Below are positions 52,643 through 61,223 of a DNA stretch of 64,000 nt, in pieces. Numbering within the stretch: position 1 is the stretch's first letter; the number at the start of each line of letters is the position of its first letter. A program made the translations under genes and the position numbers. The notes under the pieces were generated by a model. The model did not search any database. It was not told the DNA's origin and saw only the letters and a program-made list of their open reading frames with translations. The stretch comes from Planctomycetota bacterium (GTDB lineage Bacteria > Planctomycetota > UBA1135 > GCA-002748355): contig JACKHW010000001.1 in NCBI GenBank assembly GCA_020638795.1, positions 186,001-250,000 on the forward strand, in the 5' to 3' direction.

Positions 52643-53332
52643 ATGAGATCTCGAACGAAGAAGCGCGGCGTGCAGGGAATGCTGTTCGGTCCGGGTCGCG
52701 GCGGTAAGCGACTCGGCGCCGGTCGCAAGCCGAAGGGCGAACGCGCAGGAGTCTCCCACGCGGCTCGCACGAAACTCGCGAAGCGCTTCCCCGTTCACGT
52801 CACGATGCGCATCGCTTCAGGTCTGCCGTCGCTGCGGGATAATCACACCGAACAGTCATTGCGTGATGTCTTCTGCGCGATGAAGCCTCGCCGCGGCTTT
52901 CGCATCGTGCACTACTCGATCCAGACCAATCACGTGCACCTGATCGTCGAAGCGGAGAGCACGACGGCGCTCTCGCGTGGCATGCAATCCCTCGCGATCC
53001 GCATGGCGCAGACGCTCAATCGCGACTGGGGACGCAAGGGAAAGGTCTTCGGCGATCGCTACCACGCGTCGATCCTCGATAGCCCGCGCCGCGTGCGCAA
53101 CGCGATCCTCTACGTGCTCAAGAACGCTTGGAAGCACGGGCGAGACGTGCGCGGGGTGCTCGACCGGTTTGCATCGGGATGGTGTTTCACGGGTTGGCGC
53201 GAGAAGGTCAAGGTGAACGGTGTCGACGAGTTCGAAGTCCCGGTCGAGGATCCACGAACCTGGCTCCTGCGTGTCGGTTGGAAGAAACACGGCCGCATCG
53301 GCATCCACGAGCTGCCGAAGTCATCGCCTTGA
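52643..53332 (+). CDS. REP-associated Y1 (tyrosine) transposase
   Basis: This 229-residue protein belongs to the Y1/RAYT family of HUH single-strand transposases. The HUH motif is present in YSIQTNHVHLIVEA (H97, H99) and the catalytic Tyr is Y157 in NAILYVLKNAWKHG. FGDRYHASIL lies between, as expected. The N-terminus is basic and Gly-rich (GPGRGGKRLGAGRKPKG). It starts at ATG 52643 after AGGA. It sits beside REP-like palindromes and inverted repeats. Such proteins usually act as domesticated single-copy enzymes that move REP elements. Confidence 0.88.
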   Translation: MRSRTKKRGVQGMLFGPGRGGKRLGAGRKPKGERAGVSHAARTKLAKRFPVHVTMRIASGLPSLRDNHTEQSLRDVFCAMKPRRGFRIVHYSIQTNHVHLIVEAESTTALSRGMQSLAIRMAQTLNRDWGRKGKVFGDRYHASILDSPRRVRNAILYVLKNAWKHGRDVRGVLDRFASGWCFTGWREKVKVNGVDEFEVPVEDPRTWLLRVGWKKHGRIGIHELPKSSP

Positions 53333-53644
53333 ACGCGCGGCGGCAGCACATCGAATCCCGGCGACGTCCGAACCCGCAGGGCAAATCGAGGCTTCGACGC
53401 GGGCTTCGGCGCGATGGCGCACGGCGCAGAGCGTGCAGCCGCACGATGCGTCACGAGTTCTCATGCATCGCGCGCGTGCCTGCAGGCGAGCGTTCTCGCC
53501 CTGAACCGAGTCTGGCGACGCACCAGGACGTGCTTCGTCCTCGATGCGATTCGAACCAGAGAGCGCGCTGGATCCTGTCCATGGCCCCCAGGTCGTGGAA
53601 GCGCCCCGCCGGTCCTCCGAAATGGAGTCGGACAACGTCCCTCG
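53333..53644. other. Gene-free stretch after the Y1 transposase
   Basis: About 310 bp with several GC-rich inverted motifs but no frame resembling a known protein. Probably part of the mobile island. Confidence 0.5.
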
Positions 53645-53685
53645 TGGAGTCGGTCTGAACTGTCAGCTATGGAACCGGTCTACAC
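53645..53685. repeat. 41-bp direct repeat, copy 1
   Basis: Starts TGGAGTCGGTCTGAACTG and ends GGAACCGGTCTACAC. It differs from copy 2 (54159-54199) at two positions. The truncated transposase frame stops inside it. Confidence 0.75.
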
Positions 53686-54159
53686 ACGACTCGAAGACAG
53701 CCTTGGCGCGACTCACGGACGTGTGTCGCAGGCCTGTCCATCGCAACAGCAACCGAGAGCGCTCATCCATCAACGTGAGCGGATACGCGACGGTCCCGTC
53801 TGCCGTCGAAAGCTGACCTTTGAAGTCCGTACGCCACACGGCATTCGGATGCTGACCGCGGGGCTCCGAGCCCTCCTGGCTCATCGGCGTGCGTCGTCGA
53901 CGATGGCGCGCCTTCGTCATCCCGAACAGCTTCAGGATCGAACCGATCGTGCTCGCAGCGGGTACTTCCAACTGCGGGCATTCGTGCAGCAGGTACGCAC
54001 GGGTCTTCTTGGGACCCCAAGTCGGACGCTGCTTGCGTACGCGAATCAGCAAGTCCACGACATCCTCTGGGGTCGTCCACGGATGGCAAAGTGGAGCTCG
54101 AGATCGTACTTCCGACACAGGGCAGCCATCGAGAACTCGCCGCTCTCCCATTCAGCCAT
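53663..54159 (-). pseudogene. Decayed IS481-type transposase
   Basis: From ATG 54159 the first frame reads MAEWESGEFSMAALCRKYD, an IS481 N-terminal helix-turn-helix. Near 54110 the reading shifts to another frame that continues RSRAPLCHPWTTPEDVVDLL, RPTWGPKKTRAYL, then NAVWRTDFKGQL (first catalytic Asp) and PLTLMDERSRLLLRW (second). It stops at CVDRFHS before the third catalytic residue (Glu). The part between the helix-turn-helix and the RSRAP motif is shorter than normal, so an internal deletion probably caused the frameshift. The element cannot be active. Confidence 0.78.
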
Positions 54160-54199
54160 GGAGTCGGTCGGAACTGTCAGCTATGGAACCGGTCTGCAC
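54159..54199. repeat. 41-bp direct repeat, copy 2
   Basis: Starts TGGAGTCGGTCGGAACTG and ends GGAACCGGTCTGCAC. Read on the - strand it ends at the transposase ATG, so it looks like the left end/leader of the insertion element. Copy 1 at the 3' side is in the same orientation, not inverted. Confidence 0.75.
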
Positions 54200-54596
54200 C
54201 CCCCACCCTGCGGCCTGCCCGCAACAGCATATCTGCCGAATCAGAAATCGAACGTCCACGCTTCAAGCTCGATCGAAGTCGCGAGTCGAAGCGCGCGTCG
54301 ATCCAGCGTCGACAAACGCCGTCGTCAGTTCCGCTGCGCGCTCCATGTTGCAGCACGCACCGAAACCTGCGCATGGGAGCTACCATTTAGGACGGCCCCT
54401 CCCACCTGCCCCGCGCCTCTCGGAGCTCGAGCTGAGGGAAGGGAAGGACAGGCAGCGCCGCACGACGAGCGTTCTGGCAGATCCACCGCGAGCGGTGCTC
54501 GGGAACCGAACGCGGAACACTGACACCACGTCGCCCGGTTCCAGAATTCGGCGCCGCTCAGCGGCTCGGCCCGTCCTCGGCAAGCCACACGTACGT
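54200..54596. other. Gene-free stretch with the inverted-repeat partner
   Basis: About 400 bp. Positions 54388-54452 contain, fused in one block, the reverse complements of units A and B. The rest shows no gene. Confidence 0.55.
54388..54452 (-). repeat. Right-hand inverted repeat of the transposase island
   Basis: GGACGGCCCCTCCCACCTGC and CCCGCGCCTCTCGGAGCTCG in tandem match, inverted, unit B then unit A at 52.3-52.5 kb. The 2.1-kb span between holds the Y1 transposase and the IS481 remnant. Confidence 0.65.
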
Positions 54597-54631
54597 GCAG
54601 CGAGCGCCGACCTCGGGTCGACGCTCGCTGC
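54597..54631 (-). terminator. 35-bp hairpin after a secreted-protein gene
   Basis: 10-bp arms GCAGCGAGCG/CGCTCGCTGC, one mismatch, then 5-bp CGACC/GGTCG with a TCG loop. It lies 52 nt past the stop of the 546-residue secreted protein, with no T-run after it. It is one of the strongest inverted repeats in the window. Confidence 0.6.
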
Positions 54632-54682
54632 GGGTCGGTCGGGACCGGTTCACCATCACGAGGATGGTGGACCGTCAACCGA

Positions 54683-56323
54683 TCACTGCTCGCCGATCAG
54701 CCACTCGACGCCGTTCGAGGCGCCATAGATCGGACCGGTGAAGTCGAAGAAGAAGTTCTGCCACGTGACCTTGGCACCGACGAGCGACGCGGAGCTCGGG
54801 AGTGGCAGCGGGATGTTGCCGCCCGCACCCGGGGTCACGATCTCGAGGACCGAGGGCAGCGTGACGAGGAGATCGCCGAACGGAGTCGGGATCTGCGGGA
54901 GGCGGCCCGTCGAGAGGAGCAGCAAGCCCGCTTGTGCCGACGGAATGTTCGACTTGCTGTCGAGACCCGCGGTCGTGCCGATGATCGGACGCGCGCTGGT
55001 CGTGAGGGTCGGGACGATCGGGTTGAAGGCGCCTTGGCCGGCGACGTGGACACGAACGCGACCCATGTTGCCCGTGCCCGTACCTTCGGTCGAGATGCCG
55101 CCGAGGCCAGCGTTCGTGCGAAGGACCGTCTGGCTGATCAGACGTTCGATCGCCATCGGCTGGCCGAGGACGTTCGTCGTGAAGGGGTTCGGGGTGTTCG
55201 AGTAAGAACTCGTGACCGTGAGGCCCGTGCCGGTCGGGTGACAGACGCCGAGGACGGCGATCCAGTTGCCCTTCTTGATCGGGATCGCGCCGGTCGGCAG
55301 CAGCGTGTTCGCAGGCGCGTCGGCCTTGTAGAACACGAGGTCGGCAGGCAGCGGCGTGTAGGTCGCCGTGTATGCGGGCGGCTTCGCGGCCAGGTGGTAG
55401 ATCGCGACGGTCTGCTCGGCGAGGTTGGCTTCGTTCTCGACCTGAACGCCGGTGATCACGAAGTCGACGGGCGCTTGACCGACCCAACCGCGCGGGTAGC
55501 CGCGCGAGTCGCCGTAGCTGCGGCTGAATTCACGCTGCGTGATCCACGGGTTGCCCGGGACCGGCGGGTTCGTCGAGCCGTTGCCGTAGTCCTCGGTGGC
55601 CGAGTTGACCCTGCAGGCCTTGTCGAACTTGAGGACCGGGGCGTAGTTGCGGGTGACGTTGCCGACGGTCGCGTTGGCGTCGTTGTTCGAGTAGAGACGC
55701 GTCGTCGTCGTGCCGGTGCCGGATTCGTTGTCCGGGAAGAAGCTGAACGAAGCGTTGCCCTGATCGTTGCCGTAGACCTTGCATTCGAAGATCAGGTTCT
55801 CGCCGCTCGTCGCCGTCCAGATGTAAGGAGTCGTGAGCGGGATTTGGTACTGGAAGAACGCCGGGTCCGTGTTGAGGACCATGTCGTCCAGCTTGATCTT
55901 CTGGCGGGGCAGCACGAGGACCGGCGGCTTGCTCGTGATGTCGTAGTTGTTGGCGTAGGTCGTGTCGAGAGTCGACTCGTCCTTCGTCGTGACGCCGAGC
56001 CAGATCTCGATGTCGATCGTCGCACCGGTGTCCGCGCGGTTGTTCGAGCGGAATGCGATGCAGCGGATCGGGTAGGCCGACTGCGGCAGTTCGCTGCCGC
56101 GGTAGACGGACATGAAGTGCGTCGGCGTCCAGGACCAGGGGATGGAGTTCGAAGAACCACCCATGACCGTGCGTGCCGATGCGGGGACGATTTCTTCGTT
56201 CGCGAGCAGGCTGTAGTTGGTCTTGCCGGGTAGATCCGGGGTCGGTGCTTCGCCCGCGACCTGCGCGAGAGCGGGAGTCGTTCCGAGTGCCAGGAAGGCG
56301 GCGATACTCGTGAGTCGTGACAT
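54683..56323 (-). CDS. Secreted multi-module protein with a shared C-terminal module
   Basis: This 546-residue protein has a signal peptide (MSRLTSIAAFLALGTTPALA). Residues about 70-185 form a module with RCIAFRSNNRADTGATIDIE, TLDTTYANNYDI and PYIWTATSGENLIFECK, also present in the protease at the window end. A middle beta region (about 260-400) follows. The last 83 residues (LLLLSTGRLPQIP, GNIPLPLPSSASLVGA, GASNGVEWLIGEQ) match the terminal module of two other secreted proteins here. It is probably extracellular or surface bound. No catalytic motif was seen. ATG 56323 is chosen over a TTG four codons upstream. Confidence 0.8.
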   Translation of the reverse strand: MSRLTSIAAFLALGTTPALAQVAGEAPTPDLPGKTNYSLLANEEIVPASARTVMGGSSNSIPWSWTPTHFMSVYRGSELPQSAYPIRCIAFRSNNRADTGATIDIEIWLGVTTKDESTLDTTYANNYDITSKPPVLVLPRQKIKLDDMVLNTDPAFFQYQIPLTTPYIWTATSGENLIFECKVYGNDQGNASFSFFPDNESGTGTTTTRLYSNNDANATVGNVTRNYAPVLKFDKACRVNSATEDYGNGSTNPPVPGNPWITQREFSRSYGDSRGYPRGWVGQAPVDFVITGVQVENEANLAEQTVAIYHLAAKPPAYTATYTPLPADLVFYKADAPANTLLPTGAIPIKKGNWIAVLGVCHPTGTGLTVTSSYSNTPNPFTTNVLGQPMAIERLISQTVLRTNAGLGGISTEGTGTGNMGRVRVHVAGQGAFNPIVPTLTTSARPIIGTTAGLDSKSNIPSAQAGLLLLSTGRLPQIPTPFGDLLVTLPSVLEIVTPGAGGNIPLPLPSSASLVGAKVTWQNFFFDFTGPIYGASNGVEWLIGEQ

Positions 56324-56542
56324 GTCGGTACTCAATGGAGGAGATTAGAGAGAAGCGGCGCGAGAGAGCGCCGCACTGCGCACGGCCGACCCAGAGCCAC
56401 TCGGATCGATCCATCGGAATGGACATCCGTTCGAACCTGTAATTGCTTGCGTAGTTCGAAAGCGCGACTAACGGTCGACCGCTCTGTAAGTCTATCGCAA
56501 GGATCGCGTAAGGTGTCGCGCGCGGTCCCCGGTAGTCAAAAA

Positions 56543-56554
56543 AGACGTAAGTCT
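56543..56554 (-). terminator. Weak terminator-like hairpin after argH
   Basis: Read on the - strand, AGAC-TTAC-GTCT is followed by six T residues, 16 nt past the argH stop. The stem is only 4 bp. A perfect TTGACA (- strand, 56561-56556) overlaps the area, so a promoter for the secreted-protein gene is an alternative. Confidence 0.3.
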
Positions 56555-56569
56555 CTGTCAATGACGATT

Positions 56570-57955
56570 TTATGCGCGCTTATTGCTGAGGGCGCGCAGC
56601 CACTGCTGCGCCTGTCGCTGCACGAGGCGGGGGTTGGCGGCACCCAGGGCCGTTCGGCGCTTCAGGATTCTCGCGATGTCGAGATCCTGGCGAATCGTCT
56701 CGTCCGCCGCCGGCGCGATGCGTCGAAGCGTATCGATGTCGAGTGCGCTCAGCTCGACGTCCAGTTCGATGGCGGCACGCACGAGTCGTCCGACCTGTTC
56801 GTGTGCATCTCGGAAGGGTACGCCGCGCCGAACCAGCGCATCCGCGAGCTCCGTGGCGTCGAGATACCCGCGGCCGCATGCTTCGCGACACGCATCCTCG
56901 TCGAAGCGCGCGCTCGCCACCGCGAGTCGCGTGACCTCGAGGCACGCCTCCCACGTCGCGAGCCCTTCGAAGAGCGCCTCTTTGTCCTCCTGAAGGTCCT
57001 TGTCGTAGGCGAGAGGCAACGCGCGTAGGCAGGCGAGAAAGCCCGTCAGACGACCGATGACACGAGCTCCCTTCCCGCGCACGAGTTCGAGGCTGTCCGG
57101 GTTCTTCTTCTGCGGCATCAACGACGAGCCGGTCGTGACGTCGTCCCCGAGTTCGAGGAAACCGGCTTCTTGGCTCGCGAAGAAGATCCAGTCCTCGCAG
57201 AACCGCGAGAGGTGCGCGCAGGACAGCGATGCGACGAAGAGGAGTTCTGCGACGAAGTCTCGATCGCTCACGGCGTCGAGGCTGTTCTTCGATGGCTCAC
57301 GAAACCCGAGATCGCGCGCGAGGGCGCGCCGATCGATTCCGAGGAAGGTGCCGGCGAGCGCACCGGAGCCGAGCGGGCACACGTCGAGCCTGCACGTCGC
57401 GTCCGCGAGGCGGCTGCGATCGCGCGCGAGCATCTCGACGTACGCGAGCGCGTGATGACCCACGGTGATGATCTGCGCACGTTGCAGATGCGTGTAGCCG
57501 GGCATCGCCGTCGCGGCTTCCCGCGCCGCGAGTTCGGCGAGTGCCGTCATCAGTCGCGTGAGCTTGACGTCGAGTCCTACGACTCGTCGTTTGCACCACA
57601 GGCGCAGATCGGTCGCCACTTGATCGTTGCGCGAGCGCCCCGCGTGGAGCTTCTTGCCGAGAGCGCCGACGTCGTCGACGAGCCGTGCTTCGACGAAGCC
57701 GTGGATGTCTTCGTCGGCTGCATCCCGCGCCATGGAGTCGTCCTTGGCGAGAAGGCGCTCGAGCCGATCCAACGCGGCGACGAGCCGCGAGCCTTCGCGT
57801 GCCGTCAGCGAGCCGGCACGTACTTGCGCACGCGCCCACGCCCGGCTTCCGGCGAGGTCTTCGCGCCAGAGTTGCCAATCGAACGGCAGTGAGCGGTTGA
57901 ACGCCTCGAACGCCGGGTCGATGCGACCGTCGAATCTCCCTCCCCAGAGCGCCAT
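56570..57955 (-). CDS. argH: Argininosuccinate lyase
   Basis: This 461-residue enzyme splits argininosuccinate to arginine and fumarate, the last step of arginine synthesis. The N-terminus ALWGGRFDGRIDPAFEAFN and the signature GSSLMPQKKNPDSLEL (flexible loop with catalytic Ser) are present, together with KLHAGRSRNDQVATDLRLW and MPGYTHLQRAQ (catalytic His). Length is normal. It lies 7 bp after fhs, so the two form a probable operon. argA-like and argJ genes are about 5 kb away across the mobile island. Confidence 0.96.
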   Translation of the reverse strand: MALWGGRFDGRIDPAFEAFNRSLPFDWQLWREDLAGSRAWARAQVRAGSLTAREGSRLVAALDRLERLLAKDDSMARDAADEDIHGFVEARLVDDVGALGKKLHAGRSRNDQVATDLRLWCKRRVVGLDVKLTRLMTALAELAAREAATAMPGYTHLQRAQIITVGHHALAYVEMLARDRSRLADATCRLDVCPLGSGALAGTFLGIDRRALARDLGFREPSKNSLDAVSDRDFVAELLFVASLSCAHLSRFCEDWIFFASQEAGFLELGDDVTTGSSLMPQKKNPDSLELVRGKGARVIGRLTGFLACLRALPLAYDKDLQEDKEALFEGLATWEACLEVTRLAVASARFDEDACREACGRGYLDATELADALVRRGVPFRDAHEQVGRLVRAAIELDVELSALDIDTLRRIAPAADETIRQDLDIARILKRRTALGAANPRLVQRQAQQWLRALSNKRA

Positions 57956-57962
57956 GGCGGGA

Positions 57963-59603
57963 TCACTCGACGGCGACGCCGGAGACTTCGCCGTCTTTCA
58001 GGTCGATGTGCGCTGCCGTCGGGATCTTCGGCAACCCGGGCATGCGCATCATTTCGCCGAGTAGGGCGACCACGAAGCCAGCTCCCGCCGCCGGTACGAC
58101 GCCGCGTACCGTGACCTCGAAGTCCGTCGGTCGATTGATCTTCTTGGGGTCGTCACTGAGGCTCGACTGGGTCTTCGCCATGCAGACCGGCAGTTCACCG
58201 TAACCTAGCTTGGTCAGGGTCCGGACATCCGCCTCTGCTTGGGACGTATAGGTGACGGACGAGGCACCGTAGATCTTCGTCGCGATCTTCTCGATCTTCT
58301 TCTTGATCGGTTCGGACCACTCGTAGGTTCGCTTGACGGGTGGCGGGGTCTTGGCCGCGTGCTCGACGACGAGCGTCGCGAGATCGCGTGTGCCGTTGCC
58401 ACCCTTGATGAAACCCTCGGACATCGCGAAGGGCACGCCGAGGCGTTCGCAAGCCTTGCGCACCGCGTCGAGTTCGCGATCGGTGTCGGTCGGGAAGCGA
58501 TTGATCGCGACGATCGGGCGTTGACCGAAGCCCTGCACGTTTTCGATGTGCTTCTCGAGATTCCTCACGCCGCTCTCGATCGCGGCGACATCCTCGTCCG
58601 CGAGTTCGGAGACCTTGCGTCCGCCGTGCATTTTGAGTGCGCGACAGGTCGCGACGACGACGACTGCTGCCGTTGCAAGGTCGGTGCTCGCGCACTTGAT
58701 GTCATAGAACTTCTCGGCACCGAGATCGGCGCCGAAGCCGGCCTCCGTGATGCACCAATCGCCGAGTGCCATCGCCGTCCGTGTCGCGATCACGGAGTTG
58801 CAACCGTGAGCGATGTTGGCGAACGGCCCGCCGTGCACGATCGCGGGGACACCTTCGATCGTCTGCACGAGGTTGGGGAGCATCGCGTCCTTGAGCAGCA
58901 CCATCATCGCGCCGACTGCCTGCAGCTGGTCCGCCGTGACACGGTCGCGTCCGTACGTCTGTCCGACGAGCAAGCGGGACAAGCGCGCACGCAAGTCCTC
59001 CATGTCCTCCGCGAGACAGAGCGTCGCCATGACTTCGCTCGCCGCGGTGATGTCGAACGACGTCTCGCGCGGCACGCCCTGGGAGAATCCACCGAGCCCG
59101 ACGATGATGTTGCGCAGAGCGCGGTCGTTCATGTCGATGACGCGTGGCCATGTCACGCGGCGTGGATCGATCCCGAGTGTGTTGCCCTGTTGGATGTGGT
59201 TGTCGACCATCGCCGCAAGCAGGTTGTGTGCGGACGTGATCGCGTGGAAGTCACCCGTGAAGTGCAGGTTGATTTCGACTGGCGGGTAGAGACTCGCACG
59301 TCCGCCACCGGTGCCACCGCCCTTGACTCCGAAGATCGGGCCGAGACTCGGTTCGCGGAGTGCCAGCACGGGCTTCTCGCCGATCGCCGCGAGTCCCTGC
59401 GCCAATCCGATCGACGTCGTCGTCTTGCCCTCTCCTGCGGGCGTCGGTGTGATGGCGGTCACAAGGATGAGGCGTCCCGGATCGCGCCCCTGGATCGCGC
59501 CTGGGCGCAACTTGGCCATCCAGTCGCCATAGGGGACGAAGTGCTCTCGACCGATGCCGAGTTGCTCGGCGATCTCCGCGATTGGACGGGGTTCTGTTGC
59601 CAT
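57963..59603 (-). CDS. fhs: Formate-tetrahydrofolate ligase
   Basis: This 546-residue enzyme makes 10-formyl-tetrahydrofolate from formate, THF and ATP. The ATP site TPTPAGEGKTTTSIGL (52-67) and the VKGGGTGGGRASLYP signature are present, with RTAMALGDWCITEAGFGADL and PIVAINRFPTDTDREL. Length matches the family (about 550). ATG 59603 is preferred; the upstream frame is antisense to the divergent gene. Divergent from the hydrolase gene with only 29 bp between starts. It could serve purine synthesis or C1 salvage. Confidence 0.95.
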   Translation of the reverse strand: MATEPRPIAEIAEQLGIGREHFVPYGDWMAKLRPGAIQGRDPGRLILVTAITPTPAGEGKTTTSIGLAQGLAAIGEKPVLALREPSLGPIFGVKGGGTGGGRASLYPPVEINLHFTGDFHAITSAHNLLAAMVDNHIQQGNTLGIDPRRVTWPRVIDMNDRALRNIIVGLGGFSQGVPRETSFDITAASEVMATLCLAEDMEDLRARLSRLLVGQTYGRDRVTADQLQAVGAMMVLLKDAMLPNLVQTIEGVPAIVHGGPFANIAHGCNSVIATRTAMALGDWCITEAGFGADLGAEKFYDIKCASTDLATAAVVVVATCRALKMHGGRKVSELADEDVAAIESGVRNLEKHIENVQGFGQRPIVAINRFPTDTDRELDAVRKACERLGVPFAMSEGFIKGGNGTRDLATLVVEHAAKTPPPVKRTYEWSEPIKKKIEKIATKIYGASSVTYTSQAEADVRTLTKLGYGELPVCMAKTQSSLSDDPKKINRPTDFEVTVRGVVPAAGAGFVVALLGEMMRMPGLPKIPTAAHIDLKDGEVSGVAVE

Positions 59604-59632
59604 TCTCGAAAACCTAGCCAGCATTCTCCACC

Positions 59633-61120
59633 ATGCCACGGCCCCGACGTCGAAAGTCCGCCCTCTTCCTGGATGCCCTCGCCCTGTATGGCGTTCTTGG
59701 CGTCTTCCTTGCTGTCGCGCGCTTGCCGGCGCAGCTCGCGCGATACGAAGCCGGTGTGCGCCTGCGTGCGTTCGAGCGGGAATATCGAAGCCGAATGCGA
59801 GACGTCACGGTGCGTCGTGAGGTCGTGCCGTTGCTCGAGGACGCGGTTCGCGGGTTCTTTTCGGGCAACTTGCCTGCGGTTGCCCGGGCCGTCGACTCGG
59901 CGCGGTCGCGCCTACCCGGTGCCGCATGGACCGACGAACGTAGACACCTCGAAGCTCTGCAGTACGGCATCGAAGAGCGTCTCGTAGCTCCCGGCAAACC
60001 GATTCGAGTTCGGATCGAGGCCTCGTACGCGGCCATCGAGGGCGAAACCGACCGGATCCCGTCGAGCGCACTGCAGATCGACGTCCTCGCACCGGATGGC
60101 ACGTCGTCCCTTCGACGATCCTGCAAGATCGCGGCGTTACCTCTGCGTATCGATTTGGATACGACAAAACTCGAAGACGCCGACTACGAAGTCGAGTTCT
60201 CGTGGCGGCTCGAGGGGCAGGTCGTCGCGAAACGTCGGAGTGTCGTCTCGATTGCCCGCGACCACAAGGCGCGTGTCGCGGCTCTGCGAACCTACGTCGA
60301 CGCGACTCGTGAGGCTTCCGTGAAGGGCGTGTCGATGGAGCGAGCGACCTTGGCCGCGCATGCGCGGCTGCTCCGGATCTTGGCTGCGGGTCGAACCCTC
60401 GAATCCGACGTGGAAGCGACGCGGCTGTTGACCGAGGCAGAACGCCTGCGGGCGTGGCTCGAATCCGATGCCGCGACGCGTGGAGCATGGTTCTCGAAGA
60501 CGCGTCAAGGCGACCTTCGCGTCGCGTTCGCCGCGGGAGAGACGATCGCGAACGGAACGATCGAAGCGCGCATGTTCGTTCCGCCGCCGCGTGACGAGCC
60601 CGCTCCACTCGTGATCGCTTTGGCCGGCGCCGGTGCGAGCGCGAACATGTGGTTCGAGGCCTACGGTGCAGGATCGATCGTCGAACTCTGCCGACAGCGC
60701 GGTTGGTATCTCGTTGCGCGAGCCTCTGCCGGGTTCGACCCGATCACGCGAACATCGGCGATGATCGACTCCATCGCGCGACGTTTCGCGATCGATCGTC
60801 GTCGCATCTACGTCATCGGGCATTCGATGGGAGGAATGAAGGCTTGCGAGCTCGCCGTGCGTTCGCCGAAGCTCGTATCCGCAGTCGTTGCTCTCGGAGG
60901 TGCGGGGCGAGCCGGCAAGGGCGGCGACTACGCGCTCATTCCGTTCTTCCTCGCGACGGGCGATCGTGACTTCTTGCGGCCACAGGTCCTACGACTCCAC
61001 GAGTCGTTGACCGATGCGGCCCACGCGCGGCTTCGCGTGGAAGTGTACGAAGCTTGTGAGCACCTCGGCGTCGTGCAGCTCGCGTTGCCGGACGCGTTCG
61101 AGTGGCTCGATCGGCTGTGA
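59633..61120 (+). CDS. Membrane-anchored alpha/beta hydrolase
   Basis: This 495-residue protein has an N-terminal signal anchor (ALFLDALALYGVLGVFLAVA). Residues about 50-300 form a region with beta-rich and helical parts not recognised. The last about 190 residues are an alpha/beta hydrolase fold with APLVIALAGAGASANMW (oxyanion-type start), nucleophile Ser398 in VIGHSMGGMKACEL, and a candidate His in ACEHLGVV. It resembles PHB-depolymerase/dienelactone-type esterases. Substrate is unknown. It is divergent from fhs. Confidence 0.75.
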   Translation: MPRPRRRKSALFLDALALYGVLGVFLAVARLPAQLARYEAGVRLRAFEREYRSRMRDVTVRREVVPLLEDAVRGFFSGNLPAVARAVDSARSRLPGAAWTDERRHLEALQYGIEERLVAPGKPIRVRIEASYAAIEGETDRIPSSALQIDVLAPDGTSSLRRSCKIAALPLRIDLDTTKLEDADYEVEFSWRLEGQVVAKRRSVVSIARDHKARVAALRTYVDATREASVKGVSMERATLAAHARLLRILAAGRTLESDVEATRLLTEAERLRAWLESDAATRGAWFSKTRQGDLRVAFAAGETIANGTIEARMFVPPPRDEPAPLVIALAGAGASANMWFEAYGAGSIVELCRQRGWYLVARASAGFDPITRTSAMIDSIARRFAIDRRRIYVIGHSMGGMKACELAVRSPKLVSAVVALGGAGRAGKGGDYALIPFFLATGDRDFLRPQVLRLHESLTDAAHARLRVEVYEACEHLGVVQLALPDAFEWLDRL

Positions 61121-61199
61121 CTTCGCTATCGCTACGCGGTCAGATTCGTCGAGGCTTTCGGGAGCTGCCGGGGCGGTGAAGGCGCGTGCTCGGTGCATG

Positions 61200-61223
61200 T
61201 CTGAGTTTTTCAACTCGCTGCTA
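61200..61223 (-). repeat. TAGCAGCGAGTTGAAAAA motif at a stop codon
   Basis: Read on the - strand, the TAG stop of the PqqB-like gene starts TAGCAGCGAGTTGAAAAA, followed by CTCAGAC. It matches the copy at 15.8 kb with one difference in the first 18 bases; both are followed by GCACGCGCC-like DNA. Confidence 0.5.

Noticed and set aside
53541..53560. tRNA-like TTCGAACC in the mobile island
   Set aside because: No acceptor or anticodon stem can be formed around it.
52643..54452. CRISPR-like or phage region
   Set aside because: No regularly spaced repeats, cas genes or phage structural genes; the repeats are inverted or paired and tied to transposases.
58239..59987. 582-codon + strand frame opposite fhs
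   Set aside because: Entirely antisense to fhs, which has clear motifs; the translation is Arg/His/Asp-rich without domains.
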